In this document: piece after piece, positions 34,069-42,354 of the stretch
Layout: the number at the start of each line of letters is the position of its first letter
Numbering within the stretch: the first letter of the stretch is position 1
Assembly (NCBI RefSeq): GCF_000747525.1
Contig: NZ_CP009278.1
Span: forward strand, 2,418,001 to 2,482,000
Direction: 5' to 3'
Source of the DNA: Sphingobacterium sp. ML3W
Lineage (GTDB): Bacteria > Bacteroidota > Bacteroidia > Sphingobacteriales > Sphingobacteriaceae
Length of the DNA stretch: 64,000 bases
Notes under the pieces: generated by a model
Seen by the model: the letters and a program-made list of their open reading frames with translations, nothing else
Database searches by the model: none
Told to the model about the DNA's origin: nothing
Position numbers and translations under genes: made by a program

Positions 34069-34329
34069 ATGAAACCTTTAAGAAGAATAATACAGCTTTT
34101 GGCCCTCGTCTTACTGTGCATGTCTTGTACAGGAAATAACAGTTCTGAGCCTCTAGCAAAGCAAGACACGATTAACATAAAGTCAAAAGACAGTAAAGGT
34201 TTACCTCTAGATAATTTGCATAGAAGTAGAACTTCGGATACTAGCGCCATATCTCCTGAACCAACAAGCGGTGTGCCCTTGGATAATATACATCGTACAC
34301 CCGATTCAGCTCGGAGAGATAATGAATAA
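34069..34329 (+). CDS. Small lipoprotein with internal PLDNxHR repeat
   Basis: The 86-residue product has a signal peptide and lipobox (LVLLCMSC, Cys at 20). The mature part carries two copies of a short element: KGLPLDNLHRSRTSD near 44-58 and SGVPLDNIHRTPDS near 66-79. The rest is Ser/Asp/Lys-rich and probably disordered. The repeated segment could be a binding or retention motif. I do not know the family. It precedes the DUF421 gene by 54 bases on the same strand and may share its transcript. Confidence 0.6.
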   Translation: MKPLRRIIQLLALVLLCMSCTGNNSSEPLAKQDTINIKSKDSKGLPLDNLHRSRTSDTSAISPEPTSGVPLDNIHRTPDSARRDNE

Positions 34330-34383
34330 CTTAATTTTTATAAATACACCATATTTGGTTAGGATAAACCCTATAAAAAATAT

Positions 34384-35061
34384 ATGTTAGAAATAAAGAA
34401 GATTCTTTTTGGAGGTGCCCAATGGGATTTCCTTTTGGAGATTGTGGGGAGATCCATCATTATGTTTGTCATGATTTTGGTGATTTTACGGCTTTCAGGT
34501 AAGAAAGGTGTTAGGCAATTAACGCTTTTTGAAGTAGCTATCATCCTGAGCCTAGGGTCTGCAGCGGGGGATCCTATGTTTCAAGAAGAGTTACCGGTTA
34601 TTTATGCGCTTGTCGTCCTTTTTTCAGTTATCGTTATCTACAAATTTGTGACATGGCTATCATCGAAATCTACCTTAATTAATAAAGTGTTAGAAGGTGA
34701 GGCAATGGTGGTGGTGCGTGATGGTATGTTTGATTTGAAACATGAACATGATGGTGATTTTTCTAAAATGGAATTTTTCTCCGAATTGCGTAATCAATCT
34801 GTCGAGCATCTGGGTCAAGTGCGTGTTGCTGTTTTGGAGGTTGATGGTACGATGAGTATATTGTTTTATGCAGACTCAGATGTAAAGTACGGACTTCCAC
34901 TTTTCCCCGACCACTATATGCAAGTGCTACCCCATGAGAATGTTGACACGTTTGCATGTATGTACTGCGGACAGATTGAACCAACCATAATAGAGAATCA
35001 AACCTGCAAACGATGCAAAAGAAAAGAGTGGTCCTTGGCTTTGAAAACCAAAAGAGTTTAA
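34384..35061 (+). CDS. DUF421/YetF-family membrane protein with C-terminal zinc ribbon
   Basis: The 225-residue protein has three N-terminal membrane helices (IVGRSIIMFVMILVILRLSG, then LTLFEVAIILSLGSAAGDPM and IYALVVLFSVIVIYKFV) and the cytoplasmic DUF421 domain (LINKVLEGEAMVVVRDG near 100, FFSELRNQSVEHLGQVRVAVLEVDG). These match YetF/YdfR proteins, linked to spore or stress functions in Bacillus. Unusually, the last 40 residues contain CMYCGQIEP and, 15 residues later, CKRCKRKEW, a C-x2-C...C-x2-C arrangement that should bind zinc. It converges on the minus-strand gene at 35073 with only 11 bases between stops. Confidence 0.82.
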   Translation: MLEIKKILFGGAQWDFLLEIVGRSIIMFVMILVILRLSGKKGVRQLTLFEVAIILSLGSAAGDPMFQEELPVIYALVVLFSVIVIYKFVTWLSSKSTLINKVLEGEAMVVVRDGMFDLKHEHDGDFSKMEFFSELRNQSVEHLGQVRVAVLEVDGTMSILFYADSDVKYGLPLFPDHYMQVLPHENVDTFACMYCGQIEPTIIENQTCKRCKRKEWSLALKTKRV

Positions 35062-35072
35062 TAAAAAATTTA

Positions 35073-35573
35073 TCAATTTTTATCGGATTGATAGTAAAGC
35101 CATCCTTCAAGATGCTTGACTGTTTCGGGTTGAGAAAGGTCGACAAGGGAATGACCATTCATGGCTAAAGATGGTAAATGCTCGATATTTAAGTGACGTA
35201 TAGGGTGAAATATGGCATTTTCATTAGGTAGCTCCACATTGCTCTGTAAAGCGATGTACCCTTCTGCACGTATATTATCTAATAAAGTATCTGTAATCGC
35301 ATTGAGGTAGCGCATCATTTTTCCTATCCATACTCGTTCATTGTCAATCTGATCAGGGTAGTGCTCCTTTGTGAAGTCCAAGATTACTTGCTCGCCTTCT
35401 TTTTCCAATCCATCTCTTATCATGCGTAAACCCATGCAGCGTGCTTCTTCTTGATAATGGTCTTCCCCATATTGAAATTTAATCTCACCAGCAGCCAGAC
35501 TATCTTCAATTCTTGCTCGGAGGGCCATTTGACGATTTCGGAGTTCGTGGATATAATCATAGATTTGATTCAT
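35073..35573 (-). CDS. Hypothetical protein (166 aa)
   Basis: The soluble, mainly helical protein starts MNQIYDYIHELRNRQMALRA. It has charged helices (YGEDHYQEEARCMGLRMIRDG, WIGKMMRYLNAITDTLLDNI) and a more hydrophobic C-terminal stretch (IFHPIRHLNIEHLPSLAMNG). No known motif, signal peptide or metal site is evident. It starts 4 bases before the stop-to-start junction with the DUF2383 gene (35578), and both are read together from the promoter-like site at 36104-36128. The partner suggests a role in stress or envelope maintenance, but I do not recognise the family. Confidence 0.55.
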   Translation of the reverse strand: MNQIYDYIHELRNRQMALRARIEDSLAAGEIKFQYGEDHYQEEARCMGLRMIRDGLEKEGEQVILDFTKEHYPDQIDNERVWIGKMMRYLNAITDTLLDNIRAEGYIALQSNVELPNENAIFHPIRHLNIEHLPSLAMNGHSLVDLSQPETVKHLEGWLYYQSDKN

Positions 35574-35577
35574 ATTG

Positions 35578-36072
35578 TTAGGTTTTTATAACATGTTTTT
35601 CATTATTGTGCCCATGTCTATTGTCCCTTAAATCCCTAATATAATCATGAGCTGCTTTTTGCACTTCAGCATGATAGCGAATGATATCTACGATGTGGTC
35701 GGGAAGGTCTGGCGCTTCTTTTAACGCCTCCTGATACGCTTTTTTGGTTGCATCTTCACCACGTTCACATTCCTCCAAAATCCCTTTTCGGTCATGTCCA
35801 CTTACATGGGCCTTGATATCGAGCCAAAAACGATGTAGCTTACCGGAAATTCGGTTACCTGGGGAAAGCCTTTCCCCATTGATGATTACAAAAGGTAATA
35901 GTTCGCTATTGAATTGGCGGCTCTGCTCAATGTAATCATGAAAAAGGGTGCGTAAGTCGGTATCTTGTCCTTCCCTTAGTGCTGTTATGGCATGGGTATA
36001 GCCTGCAATCCTATCATAGTTGGTCTGTATGAGATAATTGATGATGCCCGCTATGGTACTTTCAGTATACAT
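35578..36072 (-). CDS. DUF2383/PA2169-family four-helix protein
   Basis: The 164-residue product opens IAGIINYLIQTNYDRIAGYTHAI, followed by RTLFHDYIEQSRQFNSELLPFV and GILEECERGEDATKKAYQEAL near 105-125. The DUF2383 family (PA2169 type) folds as a ferritin-like four-helix bundle, and several Glu/His residues are well placed to bind metal. Function is not established; relatives are linked to stress and stationary phase. It leads a two-gene minus-strand unit and has a promoter-like site 32 bases upstream. Confidence 0.8.
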   Translation of the reverse strand: MYTESTIAGIINYLIQTNYDRIAGYTHAITALREGQDTDLRTLFHDYIEQSRQFNSELLPFVIINGERLSPGNRISGKLHRFWLDIKAHVSGHDRKGILEECERGEDATKKAYQEALKEAPDLPDHIVDIIRYHAEVQKAAHDYIRDLRDNRHGHNNEKHVIKT

Positions 36073-36103
36073 AATATCTTTATTATAAGTAGACTATTAT
36101 AAT

Positions 36104-36128
36104 AACAAACATCAAGTGTCAAAAGTTT
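36104..36128 (-). promoter_or_regulatory. Candidate ECF-type promoter for DUF2383 operon
   Basis: On the minus strand AAAAC is at 36129-36125 (core 36128-36125), then 17 bases, TGTT (36107-36104), continuing TGTTATTATAATAG. The downstream part also resembles the site upstream of the DJ-1/PfpI gene (both contain TATAATAGTCTA). Confidence 0.4.
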
Positions 36129-36283
36129 TCTCTGAAGATTTATTTTAAATCTATCTTCTATTATTAATTTAGAGAACCCATTATCTGAGTTGTCCATGGC
36201 CTATAAAAACTTAGCTTATTATTGGTCAAACTGTGATTTGGTATATTTTTTATCTTAACTGTTTTTAAAGTTATTTATATTTG

Positions 36284-36748
36284 TCATTCTGCTAACATGC
36301 TGGCAGGAAATTCTTCTACTATTGGAAAAAAGAGGTGCACGGCAGTGCCGCTTTCCACTTGTGACTCAATCTTGATACTACCGCCTAGTCTATCCATGAT
36401 ACGCTTAACTAAAGAAAGTCCGACTCCTGTTCCCTCAATATTGGCCACATTATTCCCTCGTTTAAAAATATCAAAAATATGAGCGATATTTTCTGCAGGT
36501 ATGCCAATGCCGTTGTCTCTGATGGTATAGCAAACCTGCTCATCTTCAAAATAACTGTCGATATGCAATTGTGGTTGCGGTGCTTGGGTGGAATACTTAA
36601 TTGCATTTCCAATCAAATTACTGAAAATCTGATAAAGCGCGCTTTTCTCTCCCCATATCGGTAACAATCTACCAAATTGGATATTGCAGGGTACTGATTG
36701 GTATAGAATTGAGCTTTCTTTGTAAATCTGCTGTAGGGTATAAGCCAT
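36284..36748 (-). pseudogene. Phytochrome-like kinase copy 2, C-terminal fragment (HATPase)
   Basis: This 154-codon frame begins MAYTLQQIYKESSILYQSV and carries the HATPase_c boxes SNLIGNAIKYST, NGIGIPAE and GTGVGLSLVKRI, ending in a tail matching copy 1 (PFLVE/EFPASMLAE). It corresponds to the last 150 residues of the kinase at 22124. It has no start of its own that would make sense. It continues the frame of the upstream fragment (36669-38462) after a one-base shift in a run of four T residues (36761-36764 on the plus strand). It is separated from the H-box fragment, so on its own it should not be an active kinase. Confidence 0.7.
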
Positions 36749-38462
36749 TGGGATTGGATCTTTTGATTAAGGCACTGTCCTTATGTTGGCAGAGCAGTAC
36801 AACATTATTGATGATGTTTTCGATATTTACAGTGCTGGATATGAGGTTTCCATACCATTTTTGCATAGCCTCAGGGCTTAGCGTATTTTTGTTCTGTTGT
36901 AAAAATTGGATGCCGATTTTCAATATCGAGAGTGGATTTTTTAGGTCGTGTGAAAGGGTAAAGGTCAACATTTCTAGCTCATTATTCAACGCTAGCAATT
37001 GTTCGTTCCAATGTTGTTTCTCTTTGAGCTTACTAACAATGGATTCCTTGAGGATTTGATTGAGATTTAAAACAAAATTTATTTCGATATCATTCCACGG
37101 TCTTGCAACATCATTGTATGTGGTTTCTGTAATCGTAAGTGGTGGGGTATCCTGCTCAATTGTACTATTGATATGCAGATTGATCACCTTACTCGCGCTT
37201 TCTTTTCGAAACCAGATGAGCACATGGTCATTGAGTAGACCAATCTTGAGGTACATCAGTCCTGCAAATGGTAACTCTCCACTGATTTTAATACCATGAT
37301 TAAGCCGGAAATTATTATCCTTAAATAAAGACTTTTCAGTATGTGCATGGATAAAGGTGATGATTTCATCCAATTGAAATTGTGTCGGGCAAATCCCGTG
37401 GAAATAGACATCCCCTTGATTGTAAATAGCAAATCCATCAGCTTCTACCATGTCTTTCAACGTATCCATATGGTGGATTAGGGTCGAGTTGATGGTTTTG
37501 TTTTTAGCAAGGTCGCTCTTTAAATCCTGTTCTGCAGCTTTTAGAAATTCATTACGCTCTAATAGATGTTGCTTGAGATAGCTTTCATATTTACTGGTGG
37601 CATTTTGAATAGCAAAAGTACAGAGTTTGCGCTGTTGGAGATCTATCTTTTTCTCTTGTTGATTTTGTGCAATTAAAAGTCCCCAAAATTGACCATCGAT
37701 ATGAATTGGGAATGCTATGGCACAAGTAATTTGTCGCTGTGAGAGAAAAAGTCGATGCAACTCCGGTGCTGGGTAAAATTGGCTCGGAAGGATGTTGACA
37801 TTGGAGTCAATACTATAAAATGCTTGAACATTATCATTCAAATTGGGGCTATAGCGATAGGAGCACATACTATAATAGGGGACGAGCTCTTTCGGCATTA
37901 AAGTTTTAGCATATTCGAATCCCTTATAATAGGATTGTCCATCGCGATTATCTTCGGCGATGACTTGACTGGAACCCGATTCTTGCAATTGCAATACCAA
38001 AACATGGTCAAAACGCAGGATACGGTTGATTGCATGGCATACGATATCCCAATTGTAGGTTTGAATGGCGTCCAATAGGAAGCTGAATTCATTGATTTTT
38101 TTTGCAGACGTATATTTCTTAAGTTGTTCTTCCCATTCAATAAAGATTTGTTGCCCTTGCATACTTAGTTTTAAGTACGATTTTTCACCTTCTAGTTTGA
38201 CTACTAAAACTTGCCTTGGAGATTGAAAGTCTCGCATATTTTCGAGCTGGCGGTTTATCTGAGTTATATGTTGACCGAAAAAATCAGCAAAATTAATGGA
38301 AAATGCATTTCCGATTACATTTGCTTTATCTTTATGCTTCGAGTGGGCGAGTGCATTTTCGCTAATTCCTATTACTTTGAAATCAAAATCCAATATGATT
38401 AAGCTTCCAAATTTCTGAATATAGGTTGAGGTAGCAATTGGTACAGTCGATTTGTTTTCCAT
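36669..38462 (-). pseudogene. Phytochrome-like kinase copy 2, N-terminal fragment (PAS-GAF-PHY-HisKA)
   Basis: The frame of 597 residues follows the same domain order as copy 1: PAS (YIQKFGSLIILDFDFKVIGISEN), GAF (FWGLLIAQNQQEKKIDLQQR), PHY (LIWFRKESASKV, ARPWNDIE) and H-box (LTFTLSHDLKNPLSILKIG). It then shifts into an unrelated tail (ALIKRSNPNGLYPTADLQRK) instead of continuing to ATPase. The expected continuation is found in the +1-shifted frame at 36748. The most likely cause is insertion of one A in an AAAA run. A sequencing error or programmed shifting cannot be excluded. No bilin-binding cysteine is present in the PAS segment. Confidence 0.75.
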
Positions 38463-38689
38463 ATATCGTTTATGATGGTAGTTAGATTAAATTTATAAAA
38501 TTAAATCCTAATTATAAAATAATAATCTCAGTCGATGTAAATTATATACAAATTAAAGTAACTTGGAAGAAATGTTTTTGTCTGAATCATGGGGTAAAAC
38601 TTAGCTTAACAATGATTTTTAAATGTAAATCGCAATTTGGCATAACTACTTTTAATCGATGACTATTTGTTTTTATTGATGGAGACAAA

Positions 38690-38866
38690 TTATGGGTTCT
38701 TTTTCTTGCTTCGGATATTATAATTCTTTCTGACTAATTTACCATCAATATAAGCCGTAAGGTCAAATGAAAACTCGAAAAGAAATACATTGGGATGTCT
38801 TACGTATGTAACAACAAACTGGAAGCATAGTTTAAGTCCACCTGCTATCTGAGCGGCTTGTATATT
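38690..38866 (-). pseudogene. Possible gene remnant in intergenic region
   Basis: An open minus-strand frame of 58 codons, without a start codon, reads HPNVFLFEFSFDLTAYIDG then KLVRKNYNIRSKKKNP and stops at 38690-38692. Upstream it is closed by a TGA (38867-38869). The composition looks protein-like and could be the end of a lost gene, but no family is recognised. The surrounding 38463-38918 region otherwise contains no gene. Confidence 0.2.
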
Positions 38867-38918
38867 TCAGTATTTATACTTGCTTTTAAAAGTTTAATGC
38901 GGTTTGTTTTTTCTGTTT

Positions 38919-38943
38919 GAAACAAAGATAGATATGACTCGTT
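38919..38943 (+). promoter_or_regulatory. Candidate ECF-type promoter for lipoprotein copy 2
   Basis: GAAAC (38919-38923), 16 bases, CGTT (38940-38943), continuing CGTTATCTTTT. It lies 28 bases before the start at 38972. With the DUF892 site it is one of the two best matches to GGAAC-N16-CGTT. Confidence 0.5.
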
Positions 38944-38971
38944 ATCTTTTTATAGACTAAAATGAGACGTT

Positions 38972-39181
38972 ATGATGGAAAATTGGAAACAAATATTAAC
39001 AGCTGGACTTTTACTCACGATCTTGATGGCTGGATGTCAGCAAAAAACAGAAACTACTACTGATAATATAGCGCCTTCTGCTGGAGACGAAACTCGATAC
39101 AATCTTAGTGAACAACAAGAAATGAGCATGCAAAGTGATACGCTAAAGAATGATTCTACTGCTTTGGACTCGCTTGAATAA
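38972..39181 (+). CDS. Small lipoprotein with SAGDETRYNLSEQQ motif (copy 2)
   Basis: The 69-residue product has a lipobox signal (LLLTILMAGC) and the segment IAPSAGDETRYNLSEQQ followed by EMSMQSDTLKNDS. It matches copy 1 at 27364-27585 almost exactly in this 17-residue segment, although the flanking parts have diverged. In both copies a phytochrome-like kinase lies upstream on the opposite strand, so the pair may have been duplicated together. It stands alone, with a good promoter-like site. The next gene on the same strand, an SDR, starts 166 bases downstream. Confidence 0.7.
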   Translation: MMENWKQILTAGLLLTILMAGCQQKTETTTDNIAPSAGDETRYNLSEQQEMSMQSDTLKNDSTALDSLE

Positions 39182-39347
39182 ATAGTTAGTTTTAAGTAGG
39201 AAATCTGAATAATGCATTTATGAAGCTATCACCTACGTATAAGTCGAAATTAATATGCTCATGACAGCTCCGTATTTTTCATCCTGCTGAAGTCGGAATG
39301 AATGCTTTAAAAGAATTAATAGATTAGTGAATAAATAATTTATTCTC

Positions 39348-40232
39348 ATGAAAAATACAGAAAATCCGCAGACACAGTATCCCAGACCTCCATTTAAAAA
39401 ACAAACGCAATCTGTTCCTGGTGTTTCAAAGAAAATGGACCCTTTACCTGATCATGGTGAATATTCATATGTAGGGAATCGACTATTGACTGGAAAAGTT
39501 TGTTTGATTACTGGGGGAGACTCGGGTATAGGGAAAGCAATAGCTATTGCGATGGCGCGTGAAGGTGCCGATATTGTTATTATTTATTTGGATGAAATCG
39601 AGCAAGAGGATGCTGCTGATACCGAAAAGTGGGTTAAGCAGGCTGGAAGAAATGCACTGCTCATCCGTGGAGATATTCGAGATGAATCATTTTGTCAATC
39701 TGCGATTTACCATACCTTGGAGACCTTTGGCCGATTGGATGTATTAGTCAATAATGCAGCATACCAGATGAGTTATACTTCCATTATGGATATCTCGGCA
39801 ACGGAGTGGAATAAAACATTTGAAACAAATGTAAGTGGTATGTTCTATCTATCGAAGCATGCCAAGCCACATCTTCCTCCAGGGGGGAGTATAATCAATA
39901 CGACTTCTGTAAATGCATATGATCCAAATCCTACTTTGCTACCTTATGATGCGACTAAAGCTGCTATCCAAAACTTTACTTCGAGTCTAGCCCAGCAATT
40001 TTTAGAGGAGGGTTCCGGCATACGCGTCAATGCTGTTGCGCCTGGGCCAGTTTGGACGCCGCTGATTCCGAGCACCATACCTGATCATGAAAATTTCGGT
40101 AAAAATACACCAATGGGTAGACCCGGTCAACCTGCTGAAATAGCACCGATATATGTTTTTCTTGCATCTGCTGCGGCATCTTATATCTCAGGGGCAACTA
40201 TTGCGGCAACTGGTGGACGTGTGACCATCTAA
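39348..40232 (+). CDS. SDR-family oxidoreductase (general-stress-39/YhdF-like)
   Basis: The 294-residue protein is a classical short-chain dehydrogenase with an N-terminal extension of about 45 residues rich in Pro/Lys (PPFKKQTQSVPGVSKKMDP). The cofactor motif is LITGGDSGIGKAIAIAMAREG (TGxxxGxG), and DVLVNNAAYQM and the catalytic YDATKAAIQNF (YxxxK) follow. The end (PMGRPGQPAEIAPIYVFLAS) matches GSP39/YhdF-like enzymes that use NAD(P). These are stress-induced in Bacillus; the natural substrate is unknown. It may be co-transcribed with the lipoprotein at 38972 or have its own promoter. Confidence 0.9.
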   Translation: MKNTENPQTQYPRPPFKKQTQSVPGVSKKMDPLPDHGEYSYVGNRLLTGKVCLITGGDSGIGKAIAIAMAREGADIVIIYLDEIEQEDAADTEKWVKQAGRNALLIRGDIRDESFCQSAIYHTLETFGRLDVLVNNAAYQMSYTSIMDISATEWNKTFETNVSGMFYLSKHAKPHLPPGGSIINTTSVNAYDPNPTLLPYDATKAAIQNFTSSLAQQFLEEGSGIRVNAVAPGPVWTPLIPSTIPDHENFGKNTPMGRPGQPAEIAPIYVFLASAAASYISGATIAATGGRVTI

Positions 40233-40326
40233 ACCGAAAGCCTATTGCAATAGACAGCTTGCTTTTGACACATACTATACCATCCTATTTTCAAGATTGC
40301 TAGATGCGCTCGTTGTATAGAATTTG

Positions 40327-40354
40327 ATTATGCCAGCATGATCGCTGGCATAAT
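40327..40354. terminator. Hairpin between convergent genes
   Basis: ATTATGCCAGC (40327-40337) pairs with GCTGGCATAAT (40344-40354) around a 6-base loop, between the SDR gene and the convergent ECF sigma gene. The T-rich tail is weak, so termination is likely but not certain. Confidence 0.55.
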
Positions 40355-40428
40355 GATTAAAAGTTGGTAACTTTTGACCTTACAGGAGCTATTTTTTTTT
40401 AGAATCTGTATGAGTGTATCTTGCAAGA

Positions 40429-40929
40429 TTAATTGTCTTGGTACATTTTTAATTTTTTTTGTAGCATCTTACGTGCAAGGTGGATACGAGATTTGATTGT
40501 GCCCTCTGGATAAGTGAAAAATTCCGCTATCTCATGATATTTATACCCCTCGAGATAAAGCCTGAAAATTTCGGCATTCTCGGGCAACAGACTGTCCATA
40601 GCTTTTTGTATATCAGCGCCAAGTAGTTTATCTTCCGTAGCATTGTTTTCTGTATTGTTTGAATAATCGGCCATGGCATAATCTTCATAAAGGGCCGTTT
40701 GACGCTTTTCATGACGATAATGATTGATATACGTATTTTTCATGATCACGTATAGCCAAGTCATCAGATTGGGGTCGTCCCTAAAATGATCGATTGATTT
40801 TAGGGCTTTTATTAAAGTGTCTTGAATCAGATCTTCTTTTTCATTGTAATCTGATGTAAACTGACTCGCAAAGTGGTTTAGGATTTGTCTTTTCTCATGA
40901 AATAAGACATTTAAATCTATATTTTTCAT
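40429..40929 (-). CDS. ECF-type RNA polymerase sigma factor, stand-alone (second copy)
   Basis: The 166-residue protein has region 2 (EKEDLIQDTLIKALKSIDHF, then WLYVIMKNTYINHYRHEK) and region 4 (YKYHEIAEFFTYPEGTIKSR, then IHLARKMLQKKL). It resembles the sigma factor at 3883 along its length, with the same N-terminal start and helix spacing. No anti-sigma gene lies next to it. It may have a role in the stress programme proposed for this window. A full Shine-Dalgarno AAGGAGG (complement of 40935-40941) is placed 5 bases before the start, unusual because Bacteroidota seldom use one. Confidence 0.87.
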   Translation of the reverse strand: MKNIDLNVLFHEKRQILNHFASQFTSDYNEKEDLIQDTLIKALKSIDHFRDDPNLMTWLYVIMKNTYINHYRHEKRQTALYEDYAMADYSNNTENNATEDKLLGADIQKAMDSLLPENAEIFRLYLEGYKYHEIAEFFTYPEGTIKSRIHLARKMLQKKLKMYQDN

Positions 40930-40934
40930 ATCCG

Positions 40935-40941
40935 CCTCCTT
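40935..40941 (-). promoter_or_regulatory. Unusually strong ribosome binding site
   Basis: On the minus strand AAGGAGG ends 5 bases before the ATG of the ECF sigma gene. Most genes in this window lack any such sequence. It may give the sigma factor high or differently controlled translation. Confidence 0.7.
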
Positions 40942-41506
40942 GTTATTGGGTATAATATATATATAACGATCGAAATGTTAAAATATTTTGTACTAGATAG
41001 TTGCGATATAGAAAACAAATCTAACCGGGGGCTATAGATTAATTCGTTGCATTTCCTGTAAAGCTTTGTTATAACGAATAGTCCTTGTTTTTCAGTAGGC
41101 TACATCCTGAAAATAAATGAAAAGCAGAAATAAGGGTGGTTTATCTGCTTGAACGTACTTATATCCGCTTTTGGTCGGTAATCATTATGTTTGAAATCAT
41201 GTACTCAGGTAGGTTGACTGATTGGTTAAGAATTAATCACCGGAAATTAAATTAAATGCAATTTTCTTGTTTTGAATGTCTTACTAGAATGAATATAAAT
41301 ACCTGCTTGACTCGGGTAAAACACCTAAATATCATTTTTTATGAACCATTTATAGAGATTATCGCTTCTTTTAAAGTAGTACGAATTGTATTTTGTCGTA
41401 ATAAACGCAATCGATAAAAAATCTTGTACTAAGAATCGTGAAGAAGATATTTTTATTTATGTGGTGAATCTAGTAATAGTAAACTAATCATTTTAAATTT
41501 TAGAAA
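40942..41506. other. Intergenic region between divergent genes
   Basis: About 565 bases between the sigma gene and the DUF4142 gene. A 20-codon plausible peptide end on the minus strand (TIRYNKALQEMQRINL, stopping near 41034) could be a relic. No full gene, RNA or repeat is seen. No site of the shared promoter pattern was found on either strand. Confidence 0.35.
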
Positions 41507-42109
41507 ATGGGTAAGTATTTGAAATTGAGTAGCATTGTGCTAGGCATAATTGCCCTATTAGCATTTAAACAGCAAAATTCTGAGAAGGATTTTTTGGGTC
41601 AGGCATATCTGTCGAATCATTATGAAATATCAATTGCGCAATTAGCACGAGAAAAATCAAATAATGATGTGATAAATGCCTATGCAGAATTATTGATTGA
41701 TGATCATCAAAAGATAATACGAGAATTTAAAGATCTTGCTAAAGGTCATAAGATGAAGTTTGTAGATGGTCTTGGTGAAGATCAAAAGAAACATTGGGAC
41801 ATGTTGAATAGTACAGATTCGACTCATTTTAATCAAACCTTCAAAGAATTGGCCATCGCCTCTCATGAACAGACTATCGCCTTATTTGTTCGGGCATATG
41901 AAGATTATGCCATTCAGGATATTCGGTTGAAAAATTGGATTTCTAATAGGTTGCCTTTGCTGCGGGCTCAATTGGACCAAGCTAGGGATTTGCGAGTGGA
42001 TCCTATACTCAATACGGCAGAAGGTATTCCTCCGCATACACGAGGTGGCTCGATTCGTTCAGTTGACCTGGACCTAGATAGGGTCAATGTTCGTGTAATG
42101 GTGGAATGA
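41507..42109 (+). CDS. DUF4142 domain protein
   Basis: The 200-residue protein starts with a hydrophobic export helix (IVLGIIALLAF, residues 10-20; no clear lipobox) and has the DUF4142 pattern: FLGQAYLSNHYEISIAQLAREKSNNDVINAYAELLIDDHQKIIREFKDLA. The fold is a ferritin-like helical bundle exported to the periplasm. Function unknown; DUF4142 genes are common next to stress genes. The C-terminal tail is Arg/Asp-rich (IRSVDLDLDRVNVRVMVE). No clear promoter pattern is visible upstream. Confidence 0.8.
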   Translation: MGKYLKLSSIVLGIIALLAFKQQNSEKDFLGQAYLSNHYEISIAQLAREKSNNDVINAYAELLIDDHQKIIREFKDLAKGHKMKFVDGLGEDQKKHWDMLNSTDSTHFNQTFKELAIASHEQTIALFVRAYEDYAIQDIRLKNWISNRLPLLRAQLDQARDLRVDPILNTAEGIPPHTRGGSIRSVDLDLDRVNVRVMVE

Positions 42110-42293
42110 TATAGTGGTCGCTGTATTTGGGTTGCTACGAAAAAATGAGTAGCTGCAGGACTATTATTTTTTTCATCAGTAACGTAGCTTGCATGGTAAT
42201 ATAAATTTCAACAATGACTATGTCAGCAGTTGTAGGCATAATCTCAGTACTTGGAAGTTTTAGACTTTAAATGAAACAGTTCGTCCGTGTATT

Positions 42294-42317
42294 GAACATT
42301 TTGGTGGTTGGCTTGTT
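42294..42317 (+). promoter_or_regulatory. Candidate ECF-type promoter for aldo/keto reductase gene
   Basis: TGAAC (42293-42297; core GAAC), 16 bases, TGTT (42314-42317), continuing TGTTATATAAT. It lies 37 bases before the start codon at 42355. Both halves and the extension closely resemble the site before the glycosyltransferase gene (TGTTATATATA). Confidence 0.45.
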
Positions 42318-42354
42318 ATATAATTAGAGATTAATGCATAAATAGAGGGATATT

